Assembly: GCF_030929495.1 (NCBI RefSeq)
Contig: NZ_JAVFWN010000016.1
Span: 1 to 64,000 of the forward strand
Length of the DNA: 64,000 nt
Direction of reading: 5' to 3'
Source of the DNA: Nocardioides sp. LHD-245
GTDB taxonomy: Bacteria; Actinomycetota; Actinomycetes; Propionibacteriales; Nocardioidaceae
Positions 53,099 through 61,986 of this stretch are shown one piece after another. A program made the translations under genes and the position numbers. The notes beneath the pieces are model-generated. The model saw only the letters and a list, made by a program, of their open reading frames with translations. It searched no databases and was not told the DNA's origin. The first letter of the stretch is position 1, and every line of letters begins with the position of its first letter.

Positions 53099-54583
53099 TC
53101 AGTGCCCGGACAGCCGGCCGGTGAGCCGGGCGTGGAACTCCGCGCTGGCGTCGTTGAGTCCGTGGATCTCGACGACCGTCCCCCTGCGCGCGTACTTGGT
53201 CGTGACGGCGTCGAGCGCCGCGACCGTCGAGGCGTCCCAGACATGTGAGGCCGACAGGTCGATGACGACGCGTCCGGGATCCTCCGCATAGTCGAACTGC
53301 GCGTAGAGGTCGTTGCTGGAGGCGAAGAACAGCTCACCGGTGACCCGGTAGTGCGCACTCACCGTGCCGTTCGCGTCCGCGACCAGCTCGCGCTCGACGT
53401 CGGCGAGGTGCGCGACCCGGCGGGCGAACAGGACCATCGCGACGAGGACGCCCACCGTCACGCCGATCGCCAGGTTGTGGGTGACGACCGTGACCACGAC
53501 GGTCGCGAGCATGACCGTCGTCTCCGAGCGCGGCATCCGGCGCAGCATCCGCAAGGAGTGCCAGTCGAAGGTGCCGACCGAGACCATCACCATCACCGCG
53601 ACGAGCGCGGCCATCGGGATCAACGCGACGACATCGCCGAAGCCGACGACCAGCACCAGCAGGAACACACCGGCGAGGAGGGTCGAGATCCGGGTGCGGG
53701 CCCCGGAGACCTTCACGTTGATCATCGTCTGGCCGATCATCGCGCAGCCGCCCATGCCGCCGAAGAACCCGGTGATCACGTTGGCGGCGCCCTGGCCCAT
53801 CGCCTCGCGGGTCTTGTCGGAGTGGGTGTCGGTGATGTCGTCGACGAGCTTCGCGGTCAGTAGCGACTCGAGCAGGCCGACGAGCGCCATCGCCAGGGCG
53901 TACGGCGCGATCGTCTGAAGCGTGTCGAGCGTGAAGGGGACGTCCGGCACGAACCAGGCGGGCAGGCTGTCCGGCAGCGCGCCCTCGTCTCCGACATCGG
54001 GTACGTCGATGCCGGCCGCGAGCACGAACCCGGTCAGGGCGACGATCGCGACCAGCGGAGCCGGCACCACCGCACTGATCCGGGGGAAGCCGACGATGAC
54101 CGCGATCCCGACGGCGGTCAGCGGATACACCGCCCACGGGACGTCGACCAGGTGGTCGACCTGGGCCTCGAAGATCAAGATCGCCAGGGCGTTGACGAAG
54201 CCGACCATGACGGAGCGCGGGATGAACCGCATCAGGCGAGCCACCCCCGCGAGGGCGAGCACCACCTGGATCAGCCCGCCGAGCAGCACGGTCGCGATCA
54301 GGTAGTCGTAGCCGTGGTCGCGCATCACCGGCGCGATCACCAGCGCCACGGCACCGGTCGCCGCCGAGATCATCGCCGGGCGGCCGCCGAGGAAGGAGAT
54401 CGCGACGGCCATGGTGAACGACGCGAACAGGCCGACCCGCGGGTCGACGCCCGCGATGATCGAAAAGGAGATCGCCTCGGGGATCAGCGCCAGCGCGACG
54501 ACCAGGCCGGCGAGGACCTCCGTGCGCAGCACCCGCGGCGACCGCAGCGCGGACCGGACGGAGATGGAGTCGCTCACGGTCAC
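53099..54583 (-). CDS. SulP-family anion transporter
   Basis: A 494-residue transporter with 10-12 helices and a C-terminal STAS domain (about 410-490; VVIDLSASHVWDASTVAAL). The TM1 region TEVLAGLVVALALIPEAISFSIIAGVDP (here given only as its ends TEVLAGL and GVDP) is the SulP signature. Substrates include sulfate and bicarbonate. It is divergent from a MerR regulator gene. Confidence 0.9.
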   Translation of the reverse strand: MTVSDSISVRSALRSPRVLRTEVLAGLVVALALIPEAISFSIIAGVDPRVGLFASFTMAVAISFLGGRPAMISAATGAVALVIAPVMRDHGYDYLIATVLLGGLIQVVLALAGVARLMRFIPRSVMVGFVNALAILIFEAQVDHLVDVPWAVYPLTAVGIAVIVGFPRISAVVPAPLVAIVALTGFVLAAGIDVPDVGDEGALPDSLPAWFVPDVPFTLDTLQTIAPYALAMALVGLLESLLTAKLVDDITDTHSDKTREAMGQGAANVITGFFGGMGGCAMIGQTMINVKVSGARTRISTLLAGVFLLVLVVGFGDVVALIPMAALVAVMVMVSVGTFDWHSLRMLRRMPRSETTVMLATVVVTVVTHNLAIGVTVGVLVAMVLFARRVAHLADVERELVADANGTVSAHYRVTGELFFASSNDLYAQFDYAEDPGRVVIDLSASHVWDASTVAALDAVTTKYARRGTVVEIHGLNDASAEFHARLTGRLSGH

Positions 54584-54594
54584 TGGACTCTACC

Positions 54595-54609
54595 CTCACG
54601 TTACGTGAG
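54595..54609. promoter_or_regulatory. Putative MerR operator
   Basis: CTCACGTTACGTGAG is a 7-base perfect inverted repeat with a 1-base centre; weaker symmetry (ACTCT...GAGAGT) extends it. It lies in the 62 bases between the SulP and MerR starts. Confidence 0.6.
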
Positions 54610-54645
54610 AGTTGGCATCGCCGACGCGTACGGCAGGATCGGCCC

Positions 54646-55017
54646 ATGATGCAGATCGGCGAGGTCGCCGCCCGCACCGAGCTGTCGCTGCGCAGCCTGC
54701 GGCACTGGGACGAGGTCGGCCTGCTCCGGCCCTCCGGCCGCTCCGACGGGGGCTTCCGGCTCTACACCGAGGACGACGTCGAGAAGATCCTGGTGATCCG
54801 GCGGATGAAGCCCCTGGGCTTCACCCTCGATGAGATGAGCGCCGCCATGCGCGACATCGAGGCACTCCGCGACCCCGAGGCAGCCCCCCGCCACGCCACC
54901 GCCCGGGCCCGACTGGACGCGGTGCTCGGCGAGGCCACCGAGCGCCGCGCCCGACTGGTCGCGCAGCTCGCCATGGCCGACGAGTTCCTCGACCAGCTCG
55001 CCCGGCAGCTGGGCTGA
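54646..55017 (+). CDS. MerR-family regulator
   Basis: A 123-residue MerR protein with the winged helix MQIGEVAARTELSLRSLRHW, GGFRLYTEDDVEKILVIRRMKPLGF and a coiled-coil end. It lacks the C-terminal Cys of metal sensors. Divergent from the SulP gene, with a palindrome between. Confidence 0.9.
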   Translation: MMQIGEVAARTELSLRSLRHWDEVGLLRPSGRSDGGFRLYTEDDVEKILVIRRMKPLGFTLDEMSAAMRDIEALRDPEAAPRHATARARLDAVLGEATERRARLVAQLAMADEFLDQLARQLG

Positions 55018-55048
55018 GCCGCGCACCGTCGGGCACGGTCGGGCGCGG

Positions 55049-55489
55049 TCAGGCCAGCGCACCCTCCGGCTGGAGGTGAGTGGTGATGCCCGCCATGTTC
55101 CAGGTGTTGATGGTGCCGACAGCCACGATCAGGTCGGCCCGGCGCTCCTCGCCGAGCAGCCGGCCGGCCTCCTCCCACAGGTCGTCGTCGATCGCGCCGA
55201 TGCCACCGGTCAGTCGCTCGGTGAAGGCGAGGGCGACCCGCTCGGTCTCGTCGAAGAACGGGCTCTCCTGCCACGCGGCGACGCCGTGCAGCTTGCGGCT
55301 CGGCGTACCGCGCCGCTCCAGGTCGATGGCGTGCATGTCGACGCAGTAGGCGCAGCCGTTGAGCTGCGAGGCGCGCAGCTTGACCAGGTCGTACAGCACC
55401 GGGCCGAGGGCCTTCTTCATCCGGCCGTCGAGCGCCAGCAGTGCCTGGAACGTCTCCGGGGTCGCGTCCCGGATCGGGGTGCGGGTCAT
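55049..55489 (-). CDS. AhpD/carboxymuconolactone-decarboxylase-like protein
   Basis: A 146-residue protein of the AhpD-like fold with the redox motif C-x2-C-x3-H (GCAYCVDMH) at about 46-53 after KLRASQLNG. It probably acts as a peroxidase/disulfide partner. The upstream operator copy matches the one before the Rrf2 gene. Confidence 0.9.
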   Translation of the reverse strand: MTRTPIRDATPETFQALLALDGRMKKALGPVLYDLVKLRASQLNGCAYCVDMHAIDLERRGTPSRKLHGVAAWQESPFFDETERVALAFTERLTGGIGAIDDDLWEEAGRLLGEERRADLIVAVGTINTWNMAGITTHLQPEGALA

Positions 55490-55508
55490 GAGCTCTTCCT
55501 CTCAGTAG

Positions 55509-55525
55509 TGGATATTCGATGTCCA
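55509..55525. promoter_or_regulatory. Putative Rrf2 operator, copy 1
   Basis: TGGATA-TTCGA-TGTCCA, a 6-base inverted repeat with 5-base spacer, 20 bases before the AhpD-like start. It agrees with TGGATA-N5-TATCCA at 56074-56090. Confidence 0.6.
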
Positions 55526-55566
55526 GTTTTCAGACGAGCGACCGGACCGGAGGGTCCGACCGCGGC

Positions 55567-56046
55567 TCAGGTGCGGGCGAAGTGCCGGCGTACGTCCGTG
55601 GCGACCCGCCGCGGGGTGCCCTCGGCGAGGTCGAGGACGGAGGTCGCCGCCAGCTCCCGGCGCCAGGCGAGCTCAGCGCCGCGCATGGCGTGGGCGATGC
55701 CGCAGGGCTTGGCGAACTCCCGGTCCGGCCGGCCCTCGTTCGGGCCACGGCGGCGGATCTCGGTGCACGCGAACGCGTCGTCGGGACCCTCGATCGCCGC
55801 GACCACGTCCATCAGCGTGATCCGGTCGGCGGATCGGGCCAGCCGCACGCCACCTCTCTTGCCGGCCACGGACTCGGTGATGCCGGCCCGGGTGAGGGCC
55901 TGGACCTGCTTGACGAGGTACGGCGCCGGCAGGTCGTAGACCTCGGCCAGCCGGGCCACGGGAACCGGCGCCGGGACGGCCTGCCCCTCCTCGAGCCAGT
56001 GCAGCAGCACACAGACGTGGGCCGCCCACTCGACCCCCTCGTTCAT
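55567..56046 (-). CDS. Rrf2-family regulator
   Basis: A 159-residue winged-helix regulator. Rrf2 features are PAPYLVKQVQALTRAGI and GKRGGVRLARSADRITLMDVVAAIEG. Three Cys (HVC, ACTEI, KPCGIAH) are present but spaced unlike the NsrR/IscR iron-sulfur motif. ATG at 56046. It appears to regulate itself and the AhpD-like gene. Confidence 0.88.
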   Translation of the reverse strand: MNEGVEWAAHVCVLLHWLEEGQAVPAPVPVARLAEVYDLPAPYLVKQVQALTRAGITESVAGKRGGVRLARSADRITLMDVVAAIEGPDDAFACTEIRRRGPNEGRPDREFAKPCGIAHAMRGAELAWRRELAATSVLDLAEGTPRRVATDVRRHFART

Positions 56047-56072
56047 CCGCACGAGACCCGCCTCCCCTTGAA

Positions 56073-56091
56073 CTGGATACAGGCTATCCAG
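56073..56091. promoter_or_regulatory. Putative Rrf2 operator, copy 2
   Basis: CTGGATA-CAGGC-TATCCAG is a perfect 7-base inverted repeat 26 bases before the Rrf2 start, matching copy 1. Confidence 0.65.
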
Positions 56092-56115
56092 ATAGGGCGG
56101 GTCGCACAAGGAGCC

Positions 56116-56451
56116 TCAGGCCGAGCGCGGCGCGTACATGATGATCGCCACGCCCACGAGGCAGACCAGCGCGCCCGTGACGTCGTACCGGTCGGGCCGG
56201 AAGCCGTCGAGCGCCATCCCCCACAGCAGCGAGCCGGCCACGAACACGCCGCCGTACGCCGCCAGGATCCGGCCGAAGTGCGCGTCCGGCTGGAGGGTCG
56301 CGACGAACCCGTAGAGGCCGAGCGCGATCACGCCGGCCCCGATCCACAGCCAGCCGCGGTGCTCCCGCACGCCCTGCCAGACCAGCCACGCGCCGCCGAT
56401 CTCGGCGACGGCGGCCAGCACGAACAGCGGGATCGAGCGCACCAGGTCCAT
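56116..56451 (-). CDS. YnfA-family (UPF0060) membrane protein
   Basis: A 111-residue protein with four helices and the family motifs AEIGGAWLVWQ, AYGGVFVAGSLLWG and RPDRYDVTGALVCLVGVAII. It belongs to the small-multidrug-resistance-like group. It stands alone. Confidence 0.9.
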   Translation of the reverse strand: MDLVRSIPLFVLAAVAEIGGAWLVWQGVREHRGWLWIGAGVIALGLYGFVATLQPDAHFGRILAAYGGVFVAGSLLWGMALDGFRPDRYDVTGALVCLVGVAIIMYAPRSA

Positions 56452-56532
56452 GGCTCGATCCTCCCAGGCGAGAGGCGCTCTCCGGCAGCTTGCTGCCTTA
56501 CCCAGCGCCGAAGACGCGCTCGACCAGTCGAC

Positions 56533-56799
56533 TCAGAAGTAGCCGCCGGGGCGCTCGGCGGTGTCGCCGGGCCGGTGGCCGTCCTGCCAGTCGGTGATCG
56601 TGCTGCGCGCGTCGAGGTCGACGTCCGGGTTGGCCCGGATGAACTCGTGGACGACCTGCTCGGGGTCGACCCGCTCCCGGTTGACGATCAGCCGCGCGTA
56701 CGCGACGAGCTCACGCACCGTGAAGGTCCGGAACCCGTCCCGGTCCTGTACCTGGGTCGCCGATCCGTAGTGCGCTCCGTAGCCCTGTGCCCGAGTCAT
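56533..56799 (-). CDS. Hypothetical small protein
   Basis: An 88-residue soluble protein, MTRAQGYGAHYGSATQ..., with Asp-rich and aromatic stretches (FTVRELVAYARLIVNRERVDP). No domain recognised. It is divergent from the ABC operon start at 56960. Confidence 0.6.
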   Translation of the reverse strand: MTRAQGYGAHYGSATQVQDRDGFRTFTVRELVAYARLIVNRERVDPEQVVHEFIRANPDVDLDARSTITDWQDGHRPGDTAERPGGYF

Positions 56800-56882
56800 G
56801 GGCTCACGGTACCCGTGGCCGCTGGGCGGCCGTCACCCGAGCACGGTACGACGGCTCACCAGAAACTCGTTGGCCCTCACGC

Positions 56883-56903
56883 TTGACCTTGACGCGGCGT
56901 CAA
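56883..56903. promoter_or_regulatory. MerR-type promoter/operator of the ABC operon
   Basis: TTGACC at 56883-56888 (a -35 box) runs into TTGAC-GCGGC-GTCAA at 56889-56903, an inverted repeat in the long spacer. This is the usual layout for MerR-activated promoters. It lies 57 bases before the ABC ATPase start. Confidence 0.6.
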
Positions 56904-56959
56904 CCCCGCACCCTCGTGCTGAGGCCGTCCGGCCTCACACCAGGAAGGGAAGCACAGCC

Positions 56960-57724
56960 ATGACACGACACGAAGCGATCGCCATCCGGGTCGCCGGCGC
57001 CGAGAAGTCGTTCGGCGAGCTGCCGGTGCTCCGCGGGGTCGACCTCGAGGTCGCCGCGGGCAGCATCGTCGCTCTGCTCGGCTCCAACGGCGCCGGCAAG
57101 ACGACCCTGATCCGGATCCTCACGACCTTGACCAGGGCGGACGCCGGGACGGCCTCCGTCCAGGGCTACGACGTCGCCACCCAGCCGGCCGAGGTGCGCG
57201 AGTCCTTCAGCCTCACCGGTCAGTTCGCCGCGGTGGACGAGATCCTGACCGGCCGCGAGAACCTGATCCTGGTCGCGCGGCTGCGCCACCTGCCGGATCC
57301 CGGGACGGTGGCCGACGACCTGCTCGCGCGCTTCTCCCTGACCGACGCGGGCGGGCGGCGGACGGCGACGTACTCGGGCGGCATGCGGCGGCGCCTCGAC
57401 ATCGCGATGAGCCTGATCGGCGATCCGCCGGTCATCTTCCTGGACGAGCCGACGACCGGTCTCGACCCGCAGGGCCGGATCGAGGTGTGGCAGGCCGTCC
57501 GGGAGCTCGCCGCGGGAGGCACCACGGTCCTGCTCACCACCCAGTACCTCGACGAGGCCGAGGAGCTTGCCGACCGGATCGCCATCCTCCACGAGGGCCG
57601 GATCATCGTCGACGGCACGCTCGCGGAGCTCAAGGCGCTGCTCCCTCCCGCCCGCGTCGAGTACGTCGAGAAGCAGCCGTCGCTCGAGGAGATCTTCCTC
57701 GCGCTCGTCGGCGCCGAGCGTTGA
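56960..57724 (+). CDS. ABC exporter ATPase (DrrA-like)
   Basis: A 254-residue ATPase with Walker A GSNGAGKTT, signature YSGGMRRRLDIAMSL, Walker B VIFLDEPTTGLD and a C-terminal tail typical of DrrA (EYVEKQPSLEEIFLALVG). The ATG at 56960 follows AGGAAGGGAAG. With the permease after it, it forms a daunorubicin-type drug exporter. Confidence 0.92.
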   Translation: MTRHEAIAIRVAGAEKSFGELPVLRGVDLEVAAGSIVALLGSNGAGKTTLIRILTTLTRADAGTASVQGYDVATQPAEVRESFSLTGQFAAVDEILTGRENLILVARLRHLPDPGTVADDLLARFSLTDAGGRRTATYSGGMRRRLDIAMSLIGDPPVIFLDEPTTGLDPQGRIEVWQAVRELAAGGTTVLLTTQYLDEAEELADRIAILHEGRIIVDGTLAELKALLPPARVEYVEKQPSLEEIFLALVGAER

Positions 57725-57734
57725 GGAGACCGTC

Positions 57735-58496
57735 ATGAGCACCCATGTCGTGAGCGACACCCGGACCCTGCTGGGCCGGTCGCTGCGCCACATCCTGCGC
57801 AGCCCCGACACCATCATCACCACCGCGATCACGCCGATCGCGATGATGCTGCTGTTCGTCTACGTCTTCGGCGCCGCCATCGAGGCCGGCGACGGCGAGT
57901 ACGTCGACTACCTGCTGCCCGGCATCCTCCTGATGACGATCGCCTCGGGCATCGCCTACACGTCCTACCGGCTCTTCCTGGACCTCAAGGGCGGGATCTT
58001 CGAGCGCTTCCTGTCGATGCCGATCGCGCGGTCCGCGGCGCTGTGGGGCCATGTGCTGACCTCGCTCGTCGCGAACCTCATGTCGGTCGTGCTGGTCGTG
58101 CTCGTCGCCCTGCTGATGGGCTTCCGGTCCGGCGCCGGGGTGCTCGCCTGGCTCGGGGTCGCCGGCATCCTGGTCCTGTTCACCCTCGCGCTGACCTGGC
58201 TGGCGGTGATCGCCGGGCTGGCCGCCAAGTCGCCCGACGGCGCGGGCGGCTTCGCCTACCCGATCATCTTCCTGCCCTTCGTCAGCTCGGCGTTCGTGCC
58301 GACCGAGGGCATGCCCGGCCCGGTGCGCTGGTTCGCCGAGAATCAACCGGTCACCTCGATCGTCAACACGCTGCGCGGCCTCCTCGACGAGCAGCCGGTC
58401 GGCGACGACGCCTGGATCGCGCTGGCGTGGTGCGTCGGCCTCCTGGTGCTCGCGTACGGGATCGCGGCGCGGGTCTACCGCCGCCGGTTCGCCTGA
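57735..58496 (+). CDS. ABC exporter permease (DrrB-like)
   Basis: A 253-residue ABC-2 permease with six helices. LRSPDTIITTAITPIAMMLLF and AKSPDGAGGFAYPIIFLPFVSSAFVP are DrrB-type. It starts 10 bases after the ATPase stop and is followed after 15 bases by a MerR gene. Confidence 0.92.
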   Translation: MSTHVVSDTRTLLGRSLRHILRSPDTIITTAITPIAMMLLFVYVFGAAIEAGDGEYVDYLLPGILLMTIASGIAYTSYRLFLDLKGGIFERFLSMPIARSAALWGHVLTSLVANLMSVVLVVLVALLMGFRSGAGVLAWLGVAGILVLFTLALTWLAVIAGLAAKSPDGAGGFAYPIIFLPFVSSAFVPTEGMPGPVRWFAENQPVTSIVNTLRGLLDEQPVGDDAWIALAWCVGLLVLAYGIAARVYRRRFA

Positions 58497-58511
58497 GGGC
58501 AGGCTGGAGTC

Positions 58512-59285
58512 ATGCTCACGATCGGACAGCTGGCGTCGTACGCCGGGGTGACCATCCGCGCGGTGCGGCACTACCACCAGGTGGGGCTGCTGCCGGAGCC
58601 GGAGCGGGACCGGTCCGGCTATCGGTCCTACGACGCCGACGCGGTGGTCCGGCTGATCCGGATCCGCACGCTCGCCGACGCCGGGGTGCCGCTGGCCCGG
58701 GTGCAGGAGCTGCTCGCCGCCGACCCGGCGACGTTCAGCGTCGCGATCGACGAGATCGACCGGCGGCTGCGCGCGGAGATCCGCGAGCTGCAGGAGCACC
58801 GGCGGCGGATCGCCCAGCTGGGGTCCGGCGACTCCCTGGCGGTGCCGGATGAGGTCGCGGACTACCTCGACCGGGTGCGGAGCATCGGCGCGCCCGACGT
58901 GCTGCTCGAGGGCGAGCGGGACGCCTGGATCCTGATCGCGGCCCGCTACCCCGACCAGATCCCCGCGTTCATGGCCGACAAGCGGGCCCAGCTGGAGGAC
59001 GAGCGGAACGTCCGGTTCTACCAGCTGATCGGCGAGCTGGTCCGCGACGACGGCGCCGACCACGAGCGGCTCGTGCACGAGATGGCGGACCTGCTCGTGG
59101 AGCTCTTCGAGGAGGCCGCCGCGGCCGGCCAGCTCGCTCAGCAGGACGAGTTCATGGACGACTCCGCCTTCATCCGTCTGCTGGACTCGATGGCGAACGA
59201 GCACCCGCCCGTCCGGCGGCTGCGCGAGCTCCTCGCCGAGCGCGGGTGGGCGGGGTGGACCCGCATCGAGCGACTCGAGACGTGA
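58512..59285 (+). CDS. MerR-family regulator with TipAS-like effector domain
   Basis: A 257-residue MerR activator. The DNA-binding part MLTIGQLASYAGVTIRAVRHY is followed by a coiled coil and a 130-residue helical domain (about 115-250) fitting a drug-binding TipAS-like fold. It is the third gene of the exporter operon and should act on the MerR-type promoter at 56883-56903. Confidence 0.9.
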   Translation: MLTIGQLASYAGVTIRAVRHYHQVGLLPEPERDRSGYRSYDADAVVRLIRIRTLADAGVPLARVQELLAADPATFSVAIDEIDRRLRAEIRELQEHRRRIAQLGSGDSLAVPDEVADYLDRVRSIGAPDVLLEGERDAWILIAARYPDQIPAFMADKRAQLEDERNVRFYQLIGELVRDDGADHERLVHEMADLLVELFEEAAAAGQLAQQDEFMDDSAFIRLLDSMANEHPPVRRLRELLAERGWAGWTRIERLET

Positions 59286-59288
59286 GCG

Positions 59289-59681
59289 ATGATTCCGCCA
59301 CGCCGTACCGGTCGACCCTGCATGGCGGTGCTCGATGACGTCCGGTCGCTCGGCGACGAGCTGGAGCGGTCGTACCCCGTCTATGTCCGCGACCGGCTCA
59401 GGTTCCGGGTCGGGCAGCTCGTGTACGTCGCGTTCTCCCGCGACGAGACCGTGATGGGCTTCGCGTTCCCCAAGGAGGAGCGGGCCGCACTCGTCGCCGG
59501 CGCGCCGGAGCGGTTCCGGCTGCCCGGGGAGTCCGACCTCCGGTTCAACTGGGTCGACGCCGAGCTGGCCGCCCTGGAGCCGGCCGAGGCCCGCGAGCTC
59601 GTCGTCGACGCGTGGCGGATGGTCGTGCCGCTCAAGGTGTCCCGCGCCTGGGACCTCACCCACCCCGACGGCCCGGGCTGA
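59289..59681 (+). CDS. MmcQ/YjbR-family protein
   Basis: A 130-residue protein with the YjbR-like pattern RFRVGQLVYVAFSRDETVMGFAFPKEERAAL. It follows the MerR gene by 3 bases. The ATG at 59322 (MAVLDDVRSL) could be the real start. Function unknown, DNA binding suggested by the fold. Confidence 0.75.
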   Translation: MIPPRRTGRPCMAVLDDVRSLGDELERSYPVYVRDRLRFRVGQLVYVAFSRDETVMGFAFPKEERAALVAGAPERFRLPGESDLRFNWVDAELAALEPAEARELVVDAWRMVVPLKVSRAWDLTHPDGPG

Positions 59682-59702
59682 GTCCCCGTGCCCCGGGCCG
59701 GC

Positions 59703-61316
59703 TCAGTGGATGATGACCGGGGCACCCGTGGTGCCCGGTCCGGCCCCGTCCTGGTCGTCGAGGAGATGGGACTCCTCGCGCCGGCGCGGCAGGAACGCGA
59801 CGGGGATCAGGGTCAGGACCAGCGCAACCGTCGCCACCCCGTAGGCCGACGAGAACGAGTCGGCGAGGTCGTTCAGCGCCAGGCCCTGCGCCGCATCGCC
59901 GAGGCGCTGCATCGTCTCCGTGGCCCAGGCGGGCGGCTGGATGCCCAGCCGCTCGGCGTCGGCCAGGGACCGGACCGCCTTGAGCGCCTCGGACGCGTTC
60001 TGCTGGTTGGTCAGCACCACCGACATGACGGCCACGCCGACGGAGGCCGCGACCTGCTGGATGACGTTGATCAGGGTGGTGCCGCGGGCGACGTGGTGGG
60101 ACTGGAGCGTCTTCAGCGCCGAGGTGAAGACCGGCATCATCGTGCCGCCCATGCCCAGGCCCATGATGAACAGGAAGGTGATGAGCTGCCAGTACGGCGT
60201 GTCGGGATCGGTGCTGAACGCGAGGCCGGCGACGCCGACGATGATGCCGATGAAGCCGAACGGCACGACCCGGCCGACCGGGTACTTGTCGGCGAGTGTT
60301 CCGGCCAGGGGCATGGTGAGCATCGCGCCCAGTCCCTGGGGCGCCACCAGCAGCCCGGCGTGCAGGACGTCCTCGCCCCGGACCTGCTGGAAGTAGGTCG
60401 GCACCAGGAGCATCGCGCCGAAGAAGGAGCCGGCGAAGAAGAACATCACCAGGGTGGCGACCGTCAGGTTCCGGTCGCGGAACAGTCGCAGATCCAGCAG
60501 CGGGTGCTCGGGCCGGAACGACCAGGCCACGAAGCCGAGGATGAGGGCCAGCCCGATCAGCCCCGGGACGAGGACCTTGGTGGCCGCCACCGTCCCCTCC
60601 TCGGGGATGGTGGAGACGCCGTACAGGAAGAGGGCCAGGCCGGGCGACATGAGCGCCATCCCGACGAAGTCGAAGCGCTCGCCCGGCTGCGGGGCGTCCT
60701 TGGGCAGTGCGTAGAGCGAGTAGGCGATCGCCGCCACGCCGAGCGGCAGGTTGATCATGAAGATCCAGTGCCAGGAGACGCTGTCGATGATCCAGCCGCC
60801 GAGGATCGGGCCGAGGATCGGGCCCAGCAGCATGGGGATGCCCATGATCGCCATCAGCCGGCCGAGCCGGTGCGGGCCGGCGATCCGGGTCAGGATCATC
60901 ATGCCGAGCGGCATCAGCATGCCGCCGCCCAGGCCCTGCAGGACCCGGAACGCGATGAGCGCCTCGATGTTCCAGGCGAGGCCGCACAGGACCGAGCCGA
61001 GGGTGAACAGCACCAGCGCCATCAGGTAGAGCCGCTTGGTGCCGAAGCGGTCGGCGGCCCAGCCGGTGACCGGGATGATCGCGGCCAGCGCGAGGGTGTA
61101 GCCGGTGATGGTCCAGGCCACGGTCGAGTAGGCGTCGACCTCGAACTCGGTCAGGAACGTCGGCAGCGCGACGTTGACGACGGTCGTGTCCAGGATCGCC
61201 ATGATCGAGCCGAGGACCACGACGGCCGCGACCTTGAGGATGTCGGGCGTGATCCGGTCGTCCTCGTCGCCCAGGCCCGGGGTCGGGCCTCCAGGCGCGC
61301 TGGCGGTACTGCTCAT
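59703..61316 (-). CDS. DHA2-family (14-helix) drug efflux transporter
   Basis: A 537-residue MFS exporter of the EmrB/QacA type with 14 helices. TVVNVALPTF, GYTLALAAIIPVTGWAADRFGTKRLY and GPILGPILGGWI are the DHA2 motifs A-C. It follows the MarR gene by 39 bases, a typical repressor/pump pair. Confidence 0.93.
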   Translation of the reverse strand: MSSTASAPGGPTPGLGDEDDRITPDILKVAAVVVLGSIMAILDTTVVNVALPTFLTEFEVDAYSTVAWTITGYTLALAAIIPVTGWAADRFGTKRLYLMALVLFTLGSVLCGLAWNIEALIAFRVLQGLGGGMLMPLGMMILTRIAGPHRLGRLMAIMGIPMLLGPILGPILGGWIIDSVSWHWIFMINLPLGVAAIAYSLYALPKDAPQPGERFDFVGMALMSPGLALFLYGVSTIPEEGTVAATKVLVPGLIGLALILGFVAWSFRPEHPLLDLRLFRDRNLTVATLVMFFFAGSFFGAMLLVPTYFQQVRGEDVLHAGLLVAPQGLGAMLTMPLAGTLADKYPVGRVVPFGFIGIIVGVAGLAFSTDPDTPYWQLITFLFIMGLGMGGTMMPVFTSALKTLQSHHVARGTTLINVIQQVAASVGVAVMSVVLTNQQNASEALKAVRSLADAERLGIQPPAWATETMQRLGDAAQGLALNDLADSFSSAYGVATVALVLTLIPVAFLPRRREESHLLDDQDGAGPGTTGAPVIIH

Positions 61317-61355
61317 CAGGTCTCCTCTGGTGCTTCCTGGGCCGGGGCCGCGCCG

Positions 61356-61889
61356 TCAGCGGGCAACGATCTCGGCGTTGGTGTCGGCGTTGGTGTCGGC
61401 GTTGGTGTCGGCGTTGGTGTCGGCGTTGGCCCCGTGGGTGCTGCCCTGGCCGAGCACGTCGGCGCTGGCGAGCAGGCGGTGCAGCACGGCGTTGAACTCC
61501 CCGACCTCCGCGTCGGGCAGCCGGCCGATGAACATCCGCAGCGCCGCCCGGCGGGGCTCCTGGTGCCGGTCGACCAGGTCGCGGCCCTTGGGGGTGATCG
61601 AGACCAGCCGGACCCGTCGGTCTTCGCGGCTCTCCCGCCGCTCCAGCAGGCCGAGCCGGACCAGCCGGTGGATGTTGCGGCAGGCCGCGGGCGCGGACAG
61701 CTCCATCCGCTCCGCGATCCGGTTCACGGGCAGGGGGGCGTCGGCCATGGTCAGCATCAGCAGCGTGCGGATCTGGGTCAGCGAGAGGTCACGATCGGCG
61801 AGGTAGGTGAGCCCCTCCCGCTCCGCGAGGGTCCACAGGGACTGCAGGAACTGCTCCAGCCCCTCGAACAACTCGTCGCGCTCCCTCAC
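61356..61889 (-). CDS. MarR-family regulator with NADT repeat tail
   Basis: A 177-residue MarR protein: LTQIRTLLMLTMADAPLPVNRIAERMELSAPAACRNIHRL is given here only as its DNA-reading end, SAPAACRNIHRL, and the wing is REDRRVRLVSITPKGRDL. The C-terminus holds four NADT units, encoded by a 12-base tandem repeat. A palindrome lies just upstream. It probably represses itself and the DHA2 pump. Confidence 0.92.
   Translation of the reverse strand: MRERDELFEGLEQFLQSLWTLAEREGLTYLADRDLSLTQIRTLLMLTMADAPLPVNRIAERMELSAPAACRNIHRLVRLGLLERRESREDRRVRLVSITPKGRDLVDRHQEPRRAALRMFIGRLPDAEVGEFNAVLHRLLASADVLGQGSTHGANADTNADTNADTNADTNAEIVAR
61374..61430. repeat. 12-base tandem repeat in the MarR gene
   Basis: The unit GGCGTTGGTGTC occurs four times in full from 61374 to 61421, with a fifth partial copy. 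It encodes NADT on the minus strand. A change of copy number keeps the frame. Confidence 0.9.
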
Positions 61890-61911
61890 GGGCCGAGACG
61901 CTACCTAATTC

Positions 61912-61927
61912 ATTGCGCACGCGCAAT
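61912..61927. promoter_or_regulatory. Putative MarR operator
   Basis: ATTGCGC-AC-GCGCAAT is a perfect 7-base inverted repeat in an AT-rich promoter stretch, 23 bases before the MarR start and 60 bases before the divergent PAP2 gene. Confidence 0.7.
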
Positions 61928-61986
61928 CATTCCTGTAGGACAGTGTTTGCGGTGGCGACTGGCAACGACAGGAGGGCGCACGGCCG

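Noticed and set aside
61374..61430. CRISPR-like repeat
   Set aside because: Units are 12 bases, contiguous and without spacers, inside a gene. No CRISPR array or Cas gene is present in the window.
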